Shown here: piece after piece, positions 1 to 5,241 of the stretch | Position numbering within the stretch: position 1 is the first letter of the stretch | How the letters are laid out: the number at the start of each line of letters is the position of its first letter | Translations under genes and position numbers: made by a program | Notes under the pieces: generated by a model | Told to the model about the DNA's origin: nothing | What the model saw: the letters and a program-made list of their open reading frames with translations, nothing else | Database searches by the model: none | Source: Armatimonadota bacterium | GTDB taxonomy: Bacteria; Armatimonadota; Zipacnadia; Zipacnadales; VGFC01 | Direction: 5' to 3' | Assembly: GCA_016869015.1 (NCBI GenBank) | Contig: VGFB01000320.1 | Span: 1 to 5,556, forward strand | Length of the DNA: 5,556 nucleotides

Positions 1-224
1 AGGCTTGGGGGGACCGGATCGCGATCTGGGGCGGGTTGTGCTCCACCTGCGTGCTGCCCGGCTCGTTCACCGAGGCGCAGTTCGAGCAGCACGTCACCGA
101 AGCCCTCGCCGCCGCCGGCGACGGCCGCGGCCTCATCTTCAGCCTCGCCGACACCACGCCGCCGGAGGCGTCGCTCGCGCGCATCCAACGGACCGGCGAG
201 CGGATCAGGGAGTGGACCCCATGA
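1..224 (+). CDS. UroD-superfamily protein, C-terminal end (partial at 5' side)
   Basis: The gene enters from the left edge; the reading frame begins at base 3 and stops at TGA 222-224, leaving about 73 residues. The first residues read WGDRIAIWGG, which matches the late strand of the uroporphyrinogen decarboxylase fold (family pattern H/W-G-D-R-I-A-x-W-G-G). They are followed by a helix (SFTEAQFEQHVTEAL) and the typical closing segment GLIFSLADTTPPEASLARI, equivalent to the family's 'G-x-I-x-x-x-x-x-x-x-P-P-x-x' tail before the last helix. The family includes true haem-pathway UroD and many corrinoid-dependent methyltransferase-like paralogues. Too little is present to choose, but an operon with a secreted sugar-enzyme-like protein argues against the haem enzyme and for a catabolic paralogue (inference). 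Its stop overlaps the next gene's ATG, so the two are co-transcribed and probably translationally coupled. A TTG at 36 could be mistaken for a start, but homology continues upstream of it. Confidence 0.72.
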   Translation, partial: AWGDRIAIWGGLCSTCVLPGSFTEAQFEQHVTEALAAAGDGRGLIFSLADTTPPEASLARIQRTGERIREWTP

Positions 225-1426
225 GAGCGACGGCCATTCTGCTGTGCCTGGGAGGCGTGCTCACCGTGACCGTCAACGCGCAACGCTTCGAGCAGGATCG
301 GTTTGCGATCGGGTTCTGGGTGGACCCGCCGGCGGATGACCGGATGGAGGAGCGCTATCGGGAGGTTGCGGAGGCGAACTTCACGCTCTTCCTGGGCGCG
401 AACGCCTCACGGACGCCCGAGACGATGCAGCGGTGTCTGGAGCTCTGTGAGCAGTACGGGATGGGCGCGTTGCTCTGGACGGGCGGGCTGCCGCCGGAGC
501 AGCTGCCCGAGGGCCCGGCGTGTTGGGGCTACGCGCTGCGGGATGAGCCGAATGCGAAGGACTTCCCGGCGCTGCGGGAGTCGGTGGATGCGTTGCGGAA
601 GGCGCGGCCGGGGAAGCTGGCCTACATCAACCTCTTCCCGAACTACGCCAACCAGCAGCAGCTCGGCACGGAGACGTATGACGAGCACGTGTCGCGGTTC
701 GTGGAGGAGGTGGATGTAGACGTGCTCTCGATGGACCACTACCCGGTGATGAAGCCGAGCGGGAACAGCCGAGAGAGCTACGGCGCGAACCTGGAGGTCA
801 TGCGCAAGTACTCACAGCAGCGGGGCATTCCCTTCTGGAACTTCTTCAACACGATGCCCTACGGGCCGCACTTCGACCCGACCGAGGCCGATCTGCGCTG
901 GCAGGTCTTCACCTCGCTGGCGTACGGCGCGAAGGGTGTGCTGTACTTCTGCTACTGGACGCCCGAGGGGGGCGAGTTCCCCAAGGGCGGGGCGATCATC
1001 GGCGTGGACGGCCGGAAGACGCGCCACTACGAACAGGCGAAGCGCATCAACGCCGCGGTGAAGGCGCTTGGCCCGACGCTGATGCAGCTCACCTGCGCCG
1101 GCGTTCATCGAGTCAAGCCGGAGGACGATCCGGCGGCCCTGCCGGCCGACCTGCCCATCGCCAAGCTCGACTACGAGCACCGCGACTTCCTCCTGGGCGT
1201 CTTCACCCACGCCGACGGCCGCCGGGCGGTGCTGCTGAACAACTACAGCAATCACTACACGTCGTGGCCCACCGTGGAGTTCGACGTGGACGCAACGCAG
1301 GTGACCGAGGTCAGCCAGGAGACGGGCGCCGAGGCCCCGGTCCTCGACGACAGCCCGGCGATGGAGGGGCTCCAGGTCTCGCTGGACGCGGGGCAGGGAC
1401 GGCTCTTCCTGCTGCCCGGAAGGTAG
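221..1426 (+). CDS. secreted glycoside-hydrolase-like TIM-barrel protein
   Basis: This is a 401-residue protein. The ATG at 221 overlaps the upstream TGA (ATGA) and has AGGGAG at 207-212, eight bases before it. The frame is open further upstream, but only from this ATG does the protein begin with a signal peptide: Arg2, a hydrophobic core at about 4-17 and a VNA cleavage site after residue 20. The mature part looks like a clan GH-A style barrel. FAIGFWVDPP (28-37) resembles strand 1. WGYALRDEPN (102-111) places Glu109 in a DEP motif where such enzymes have the acid/base of 'NEP'. LAYINLFPNY (133-142), VDVLSMDHYP (166-175), IPFWNFFNTM (203-212) and GVLYFCYWTP (239-248) resemble later strands. 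Residues about 318-400 look like a small beta-sandwich cap. The second catalytic carboxylate is not certain; Glu249 and Glu252 after the YFCYW strand are candidates. I cannot name a substrate. It is probably periplasmic or extracellular and works with the UroD-like partner. Similar proteins are usually annotated as hypothetical or beta-galactosidase-like. Confidence 0.82.
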   Translation: MRATAILLCLGGVLTVTVNAQRFEQDRFAIGFWVDPPADDRMEERYREVAEANFTLFLGANASRTPETMQRCLELCEQYGMGALLWTGGLPPEQLPEGPACWGYALRDEPNAKDFPALRESVDALRKARPGKLAYINLFPNYANQQQLGTETYDEHVSRFVEEVDVDVLSMDHYPVMKPSGNSRESYGANLEVMRKYSQQRGIPFWNFFNTMPYGPHFDPTEADLRWQVFTSLAYGAKGVLYFCYWTPEGGEFPKGGAIIGVDGRKTRHYEQAKRINAAVKALGPTLMQLTCAGVHRVKPEDDPAALPADLPIAKLDYEHRDFLLGVFTHADGRRAVLLNNYSNHYTSWPTVEFDVDATQVTEVSQETGAEAPVLDDSPAMEGLQVSLDAGQGRLFLLPGR

Positions 1427-1458
1427 GTCTCATCCCCGATCCCTCTTGGTTTCGGCAA

Positions 1459-1498
1459 CGGGGGAGCGACGACCGCACGGATCGGCGACGTTCCCCCG
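1459..1498 (+). terminator. GC-rich hairpin after the sugar-enzyme gene (possible terminator or leader element)
   Basis: CGGGGGA at 1459-1465 pairs with TCCCCCG at 1492-1498. The pairing continues inward through a G-T wobble (1466/1491) and two G-C pairs, giving a 10-bp arm. The 20-base loop can itself fold: CGACC 1470-1474 against GG-A-TCG 1479-1484 with one bulge. It lies 32 bases after the stop of the secreted protein and 46 bases before the sigma-factor ATG. No T-run follows, so it is not a classical intrinsic terminator; it could be a weak terminator, an RNA-stabilising hairpin or a leader element of the sigma gene. I see nothing else convincing in the gap 1427-1544. Confidence 0.35.
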
Positions 1499-1544
1499 AA
1501 CCTTCTCCCCCTCCGCGTCGCCCTGTCTTGCAGAGGGCCGCAGC

Positions 1545-2876
1545 ATGATGGACCACCCCGACGACGTTCTGGTCGCCCGGAGCCTGGCCGGTGACGAAGA
1601 GGCCTTCGTCGCGCTGGTGCGGCGCTACCAGGGCCCGCTCCTCGCTCTGATCCGGTTTCGGGTCGGCGATGGCCCCGACGTCGAGGACGTGATGCAGGAG
1701 ACATTGCTGGCGGCGTGGACGGGCTTGCGGCGGATGCGCGAGCCGACGCAGGCCCGCGCCTGGCTGCTGCAGGTGGCGCGCAACCGCTGCCGCGACTTCC
1801 TGAAGTCGGCCCGCCGACGGGACGAGCCCACGGACGATGGCGTCCTGGAGAGCATGGTCAACCGGGCCGGGCGCGCGCCGGCGCCTGAGCGGGCCCGTGC
1901 CGCCGCGGTGGCGGAGGCCCTGGAAGACGTTCCCGGCCCTCCCGGCGAGGCGGCCCGGCTGTTCTACCTGGCCGGTCTCAGCATCGCCGAGATCGCCTCC
2001 GCGCGCGGCTGTCCTGCGGGCACCGTGAAGCGGCGCCTCCATCACGCGCGCGCCCAAGTTCGCGAGGCTCTGGGCGTCACCAGAGCAGGGAGGAGACCGA
2101 TGAGTCCACAAACGCCGCAGCCGCCACTGCCGCCCTTTCCGGCTGTTCGGCCCGCGATCTCGATCAGCGAGAGCGAGGCCCCCCCCTTCATCGTGGACTG
2201 CCCCGAGCTGCGCTGGTGGGCGATTGTGCCCGAGGTCGGGCAGTCCGCCCGGTGGGCCAACTACTCCCCACCCGGCTGGCAGATGGATGAGTACACCGAG
2301 ATGCGAGTGGTCGGCGAGGCGAGGGTGCACGGGACCCCGTGCGTGGACGCTCAGGTCACGAACTGGCAGCCCGAGAGGGGCTGGGAGGGGCCCGGCGTGC
2401 GGCGGATCTTCGGTCGCCTCACTGAGGAGAAGGCCCAGTACCTTGCCATTCTGTACCAGGGCGAGACCACATCCGTGCAGACCTACCTGGACGAGGGCTT
2501 CGATTGGGCGTGGGGGGAGATGGCGCGCAAGATCGAGGATGCCGGCCGCTACGTGCGGCGGCCGGATGGGTCATTCCGGCAGGCACACAGCGTCGGGGAC
2601 TGCTCGGCCGCCGGGGCCGGCGCATGCGAGGTGCGCATCGGCGAGCGGAGCTTCGAGTGTCTACGGGTATTCCAGATCGAGGGGCCGCTGAACGATGGTC
2701 ACACGGCGATCATCGAGGGCTACTTCACCCGCGAAGGGCGCAACGTGCTCAACCGCCACTACTGCCACCCCGGCGCGCGGAAGACGCCCTTGGATGAGAC
2801 CACCGAGTTGGTAGTGGACGGAGAGCGCTTCGTGCACTGGTACGACAGCCTCACTGGCCAGGCCCTGGGAGGGTAG
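1545..2876 (+). CDS. ECF-type RNA polymerase sigma factor with large C-terminal domain
   Basis: This is a 443-residue protein. I chose the ATG at 1545 because AGAGGG (1532-1537) lies seven bases upstream and the sigma domain starts at once; the frame is open back to 1446, but that stretch is not sigma-like. Region 2 spans about 14-92: DEEAFVALVRRYQGPLLAL, then the core-binding DVEDVMQETLLAAW (45-58) and ARAWLLQVARNRCRDFLKS (70-88). Region 4 spans about 120-178, with the helix-turn-helix LSIAEIASARGCPAGTVKRR (145-164). Residues 186-443 form an extra domain beginning with a proline-rich linker (PQPPLPPFP). It contains FIVDCPELRWW, EGYFTREGRNVL and, at the end, VDGERFVHWYDSLTG. It has six cysteines (219, 266, 353, 361, 372, 407) and no membrane helix. 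From memory, similar tails occur on ECF factors of other Gram-positive and environmental bacteria; their function is unknown to me. Fused C-terminal domains in other ECF groups tune sigma activity in place of a separate anti-sigma factor, and no anti-sigma gene is visible here, so self-regulation is inferred. Confidence 0.88.
   Translation: MMDHPDDVLVARSLAGDEEAFVALVRRYQGPLLALIRFRVGDGPDVEDVMQETLLAAWTGLRRMREPTQARAWLLQVARNRCRDFLKSARRRDEPTDDGVLESMVNRAGRAPAPERARAAAVAEALEDVPGPPGEAARLFYLAGLSIAEIASARGCPAGTVKRRLHHARAQVREALGVTRAGRRPMSPQTPQPPLPPFPAVRPAISISESEAPPFIVDCPELRWWAIVPEVGQSARWANYSPPGWQMDEYTEMRVVGEARVHGTPCVDAQVTNWQPERGWEGPGVRRIFGRLTEEKAQYLAILYQGETTSVQTYLDEGFDWAWGEMARKIEDAGRYVRRPDGSFRQAHSVGDCSAAGAGACEVRIGERSFECLRVFQIEGPLNDGHTAIIEGYFTREGRNVLNRHYCHPGARKTPLDETTELVVDGERFVHWYDSLTGQALGG
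2088..2095 (+). promoter_or_regulatory. internal Shine-Dalgarno at the sigma/C-domain junction
   Basis: GGGAGGAG sits four bases (measured from AGGAG) before an in-frame ATG at 2100, which is codon 186 of the fused protein. It is the strongest ribosome-binding sequence seen in the window. It is spelled by codons AGA GCA GGG AGG AGA CCG. The arginines at 180, 183 and 184 use AGA or AGG, whereas every arginine before residue 180 uses CGN. This codon switch suggests selection for the ribosome-binding sequence itself and not merely for the amino acids. Confidence 0.6.
2100..2876 (+). other. C-terminal domain of the sigma factor; possible separate internal-start product
   Basis: Reading from the ATG at 2100 gives a 258-residue soluble protein with the same stop as the full-length sigma factor. 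It starts MSPQTPQPPLPPFP and covers exactly the non-sigma domain, because the sigma region 4 helices end by about residue 178 of the fusion. With GGGAGGAG in front, the gene may make both a fused sigma factor and a free copy of the C-terminal domain. Alternatively, the site may be the relic of two genes once separated by a stop codon. Which product dominates cannot be decided from sequence. The domain is mixed alpha/beta by eye, rich in Trp, Tyr and charged residues, and ends with the HWYDSLTG motif. Confidence 0.4.
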
Positions 2877-2890
2877 GGATCGGGTCTCGC

Positions 2891-2904
2891 GCGCTCTCAA
2901 GCGC
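2891..2904. repeat. small inverted repeat between the convergent genes
   Basis: GCGCT at 2891-2895 and AGCGC at 2900-2904 form a perfect 5-bp stem with a 4-base loop. It spans the 3' end of the minus-strand HD-GYP gene (its TGA is the complement of 2897-2899) and lies 14 bases beyond the sigma-factor stop. The two genes face each other with only 20 bases between them, so a bidirectional terminator would be expected here. This stem is short and lacks a T-run, so the assignment is weak. Confidence 0.25.
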
Positions 2905-4825
2905 CCCCGGCGGTCTCGGCCAGGAACACCTGGGCTTCGGGCCACGGAGGCAGCTCGGCCGGGATGCGAGGCACGCCACCGACACGCTCCAGCTGCCGCG
3001 CAGCCAGGGCCAAGGCCGCCCGCACGGTCGGGTCGGATACGAAGGCCTCGGAGCGCGCGGGATCGGCGTGATAGAGCGAGAGAACGGCGAGACTCCGACC
3101 GCTGGAGCCGACGATGGGCAGCGCGGTGACGGCGGCTCCCCCGAGGTCTTCGGGCGTCGCGCGGGCGAGGCTGGCGAACTCGCCGGCGGCACTGCCCACC
3201 GACACGGAGCCTTCCCGCGCCGCCCGACCCGAGACGCCGCAGGCGACGGGCAGCCGTAAGAGGTCGAACTGCCCGGCCGCCGGACCAACGGCGGCCACAG
3301 CGTCAATCTCCACGCCCGACGGGGCCAGCTCGTAAGCTACGATGGCCAGCGCGCGATGCAGGCCGTGGGTCAGGTCGACCAGCCCTTGCAGGACGTAGTG
3401 GCGCGCTTTCTCGGCAACGCGGTTCTCAATCAGCTCATCCGTGTCCGACGGCGCCGCCGGCTCCCCGGGAGGCCCGATCAGGAGAGCCGGGGTCCCGTCG
3501 GCGTCTGAGACCGAATCGGCGACCCCCGCCGCCAGGGCCTCGGCCAGTGCCTCGACGACCACCGGATCGAAGCTCGCGCCCGCCTCCTTCCGGAGCTGCT
3601 CCAGAGCCATCTCGCTGGTCCACGCCTTGCGATAGGGGCGATCCGACACGAGAGCGTCGTAGACATCGATGACCGCCAGGATTCGCGCGCCCGGAGCGAT
3701 CTCATCGCCCGCCAACCCGTCGGGATAGCCGGTGCCGTCGAGCTTCTCGTGATGGTGTCGGATGATGTTGGCGACCGGCACCCCGAAGTCGATGGGCCGC
3801 AGAATGGCCTCGCCGGCCGCGGCGTGCTGCTGAACCATGCGGAACTCCGCGTCGGTCAGCCGCCCGGGCTTGTGCAGGATGTGGTCGGGCACCGCGAGCT
3901 TGCCGATGTCGTGGAGCACGGCCCCGATCTTCACCGCCTCGAGCTCGTCGCCCATCAGCCCCAGGCCCTCGGCCACGGCCCGGGCCAGGCTGTGCACGCG
4001 TTGAACGTGCTGCAGCGTCCCATGGTCCTTCACGTCGATCGCGTTCGACAGCACCTCGACCACGGACAGGTACAGGTGCGCCATCTTCTCGCCCGACTCG
4101 GCTCGCTCGCGGAGCAGGCGCAGCTCCTTGCGCACGCTCTCGGCCTGGGTGCGATACGCGGAGTGGATCAGGTAGGCGAACGGCAGGCCGACGACAAACG
4201 CCCAGCGCCCGGTGTAGACCAGGGCCTGGTCGAGAGCCAGGGCCATGGCGCCCCCGGCGAAGTAGGCAGGCGCCGTGGCCAGCAGTTCTCGCCACCACCG
4301 GCGGATGTCCAGCTCCGAGCGACACAGAGTGGTGATCAGCCCAAGCGACGCGACCGACAGGCCGTGGTAGGCGACCACCGCGGCCGCTCCGCCCCAGAGC
4401 TCCGGCCATGGTAGGCCCATCCCCTCGGCCGCGGGCCCGACCCAACCGTGCGCACCGCCGGCCGCAAACGCCGCCACGGCCAGTGCGGAGGCGTTGTACA
4501 CGATAACCACGCCGTTTGGCTTGGCCTCACCGGGATCGCGAACCAGGAAGCACGCCAGGGTGTTGATGACCGCCGCTGCGACGGCCACCAACGTGCCGCA
4601 GTGGAACAGCGCTGCGAGGACCACTACGAACCCCAGGGAGATGCTGGCGACGTGGATCTTGACCCGCTTCCAGGCCACCACGAAGGCAAGCACGAGGAAG
4701 ATCGTCGCGGACACGACATCCTGGGCGGGAGGCAGGAAGAGGCATGCGGCCAGGGCTGCCACCCCGGTCGCGGCGGTGCCGACCACCAGCAGCCTCGCTG
4801 GTCGCGGCAGATCACGGAGATGCAT
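2897..4825 (-). CDS. membrane-anchored HD-GYP phosphodiesterase with C-terminal GAF-like domain
   Basis: This is a 642-residue protein. I chose the ATG at 4825 because GAGGAGAG (4840-4833 on this strand) precedes it by seven to nine bases; the frame is open upstream to 4912, but that stretch is basic and unlike a protein start. Residues about 11-222 hold roughly eight membrane helices, with SLGFVVVLAALFHCG (63-77) and GVVIVYNASALAVAAF (105-120) typical of the uncharacterised sensory membrane domain found on HD-GYP proteins. A charged, probably coiled-coil linker follows (about 225-250). The HD-GYP domain (about 252-430) is complete: His273, His305-Asp306 in LHDIGK, His358-His359-Glu360, then DGTGYP (363-368), and AVIDVYDALVSDRPYR (384-399). 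The intact motif predicts hydrolysis of cyclic di-GMP to pGpG or GMP at the inner membrane face. Residues about 463-615 resemble a GAF domain: GVSGRAAREG (530-539), VTALPIVGSSGRSLAVLSLY (566-585). No GGDEF domain is present. Its partners are probably the divergent paralogue and perhaps the convergent sigma factor. Confidence 0.9.
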   Translation of the reverse strand: MHLRDLPRPARLLVVGTAATGVAALAACLFLPPAQDVVSATIFLVLAFVVAWKRVKIHVASISLGFVVVLAALFHCGTLVAVAAAVINTLACFLVRDPGEAKPNGVVIVYNASALAVAAFAAGGAHGWVGPAAEGMGLPWPELWGGAAAVVAYHGLSVASLGLITTLCRSELDIRRWWRELLATAPAYFAGGAMALALDQALVYTGRWAFVVGLPFAYLIHSAYRTQAESVRKELRLLRERAESGEKMAHLYLSVVEVLSNAIDVKDHGTLQHVQRVHSLARAVAEGLGLMGDELEAVKIGAVLHDIGKLAVPDHILHKPGRLTDAEFRMVQQHAAAGEAILRPIDFGVPVANIIRHHHEKLDGTGYPDGLAGDEIAPGARILAVIDVYDALVSDRPYRKAWTSEMALEQLRKEAGASFDPVVVEALAEALAAGVADSVSDADGTPALLIGPPGEPAAPSDTDELIENRVAEKARHYVLQGLVDLTHGLHRALAIVAYELAPSGVEIDAVAAVGPAAGQFDLLRLPVACGVSGRAAREGSVSVGSAAGEFASLARATPEDLGGAAVTALPIVGSSGRSLAVLSLYHADPARSEAFVSDPTVRAALALAARQLERVGGVPRIPAELPPWPEAQVFLAETAGGA

Positions 4826-4830
4826 GACCG

Positions 4831-4853
4831 TTCTCTCCTCACAGCCGAGGCTG
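4831..4853 (-). promoter_or_regulatory. ribosome-binding site of the HD-GYP gene with adjoining mini-hairpin
   Basis: On the minus strand GAGGAGAG (4840-4833) is the Shine-Dalgarno sequence that decides the ATG at 4825. Immediately upstream, CAGC-CTCG-GCTG (4853-4842) forms a 4-bp stem closed by C-G with a four-base loop and ends one base before the Shine-Dalgarno. The hairpin leaves the ribosome site free and could stabilise the transcript end; regulation by it is only a possibility. Confidence 0.5.
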
Positions 4854-4872
4854 CGCCCACCTCTGAAGTTCC
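4845..4872 (-). promoter_or_regulatory. candidate ECF-sigma promoter of the HD-GYP gene
   Basis: The minus strand reads GGAACTT (4872-4866), an exact match to the -35 element typical of group IV sigma factors such as RpoE. After a 17-base spacer comes TCGG (4848-4845), a partial match to their -10 element (TC-x-G-A). Transcription would begin almost at the ribosome-binding site, leaving a very short leader. The -10 match is poor and this sigma factor's own preference is unknown, so the call is tentative. Confidence 0.25.
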
Positions 4873-4904
4873 CCGGCCGGCGCTGCCTCGCGCTCGTGCG
4901 CCGC

Positions 4905-4928
4905 GGTGCCATCGTCGTTGATGGCGCC
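4905..4928. repeat. inverted repeat, GCCATC core
   Basis: GGTGCCATC (4905-4913) and GATGGCGCC (4920-4928) are inverted around a 6-base spacer. The inner GCCATC/GATGGC arms are perfect. The outer part contains one position that pairs as G-T on plus-strand RNA but mismatches (C-A) on minus-strand RNA. It lies 80 bases upstream of the HD-GYP ATG. A protein-binding dyad is as likely as an RNA hairpin. Confidence 0.45.
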
Positions 4929-4986
4929 TCGGGTACTTACCACACGCGGCGTCGCGGCGGGGGCACGCGCGGACGGTCCCGGCAAA

Positions 4987-5015
4987 ACGTTGCAGTAACG
5001 CAACGCGACGTTGCA
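4987..5015. repeat. ACGTTGCA repeat cluster, candidate operator
   Basis: ACGTTGCA occurs at 4987-4994 and again at 5008-5015, exactly 21 bp apart, which is two helical turns. Between them GCAACG (5000-5005) is the reverse complement of the CGTTGC core. This creates two overlapping dyads: CGTTGC-6-GCAACG (4988-5005) and GCAACG-3-CGTTGC (5000-5014). Three alternating half-sites on one face of the helix are a common layout for a cooperatively binding regulator. The regulator is not identifiable. Confidence 0.5.
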
Positions 5016-5040
5016 CGAGCGCGAGCCCATTTCCAGGCTA

Positions 5041-5061
5041 CACATGTTAGCCCCACATGTG
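5041..5061. repeat. paired CACATGT sites
   Basis: CACATGT occurs at 5041-5047 and 5054-5060, 13 bp apart. The second lies within the perfect 8-bp palindrome CACATGTG (5054-5061), and the first has a palindromic ACATGT core. Both sit midway between the two divergent genes. They may be regulator half-sites; by themselves they could also arise by chance. Confidence 0.35.
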
Positions 5062-5063
5062 AA

Positions 5064-5093
5064 GCGCAATCAGTCTTGCGCGGAGTTTTGCGC
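5064..5093. repeat. GCGCAA/TTGCGC inverted repeat plus extra half-site
   Basis: GCGCAA (5064-5069) and TTGCGC (5076-5081) form a perfect dyad with a 6-base spacer. A further TTGCGC at 5088-5093 repeats the second arm 12 bp downstream. The geometry (6-6-6 followed by an extra half-site) mirrors the ACGTTGCA cluster upstream, and both contain a TTGC/GCAA core. This hints at one regulator family reading both, although the sequences are not identical. Confidence 0.42.
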
Positions 5094-5134
5094 GCCGTTA
5101 GGGTCTCCGACAAGCTGCGGATACGTCGATGAAC

Positions 5135-5140
5135 TACAAT
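5135..5140 (+). promoter_or_regulatory. possible -10 element (TACAAT) for the rightward gene
   Basis: TACAAT differs from the housekeeping -10 consensus at one position and lies about 100 bases before the GTG start, downstream of the repeat clusters. I find no convincing -35 hexamer at 16-18 bases upstream, so an activator-dependent promoter or a chance match are both possible. Confidence 0.25.
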
Positions 5141-5241
5141 GCGCTCAGTACCGGCTCAGACCATCATCAGCATCGGGGCCAAGGACAGGCCTCGCGCTCG
5201 GCGATGGTACGACTCGTTTGGCGGACCGCAGGGGGCGACGA

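Larger units (their letters stand above)
4826..5241. other. divergent intergenic control region (416 bp)
   Basis: No gene is evident here. The region separates the minus-strand HD-GYP gene from the plus-strand paralogue and is locally less GC-rich in its middle (about 4981-5150) than the genes. It holds several compact repeats, listed separately: an inverted repeat at 4905-4928, an ACGTTGCA repeat cluster at 4987-5015, paired CACATGT sites at 5041-5061 and a GCGCAA/TTGCGC repeat at 5064-5093. Open frames crossing it carry no recognisable protein and are antisense continuations of coding bias. The concentration of dyads suggests operators or RNA structures controlling one or both divergent genes. 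Confidence 0.7.

Noticed and set aside
5..220. Upstream extension of the secreted protein's frame
   Set aside because: It overlaps the UroD-like C-terminus in another frame, is Arg/His-rich, and would bury the signal peptide that starts at 221.
1498..1519. Possible autoregulatory ECF promoter before the sigma gene (GAAC, then CGTC)
   Set aside because: The spacer is 14 bases, shorter than usual for group IV promoters, and the -35 lacks the leading G; too weak to list as a feature.
1311..2330. Long minus-strand open frame opposite the sigma gene
   Set aside because: Its product is low-complexity and rich in Arg, Gly and Pro with no domain; the opposite strand encodes clear sigma regions 2 and 4. 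It is an antisense effect of high GC.
2863..2873. CCAGGCCCTGG palindrome at the end of the sigma gene as a terminator
   Set aside because: The arms are separated by a single base, so it cannot form a hairpin, and it codes for the protein's last residues.
3749..4414. 221-codon plus-strand open frame within the HD-GYP gene
   Set aside because: It lies antisense to the HD-GYP and membrane domains, and the product lacks any recognisable motif.
4494..5132. 212-codon plus-strand open frame across the HD-GYP start and intergenic region
   Set aside because: Its first half is antisense to clear membrane helices and its second half is basic, low-complexity sequence without a ribosome site or domain.
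4826..5241. Cyclic-di-GMP riboswitch upstream of the HD-GYP gene
   Set aside because: I looked for the conserved GEMM-type core and receptor on both strands and found no convincing match; only simple hairpins are present.
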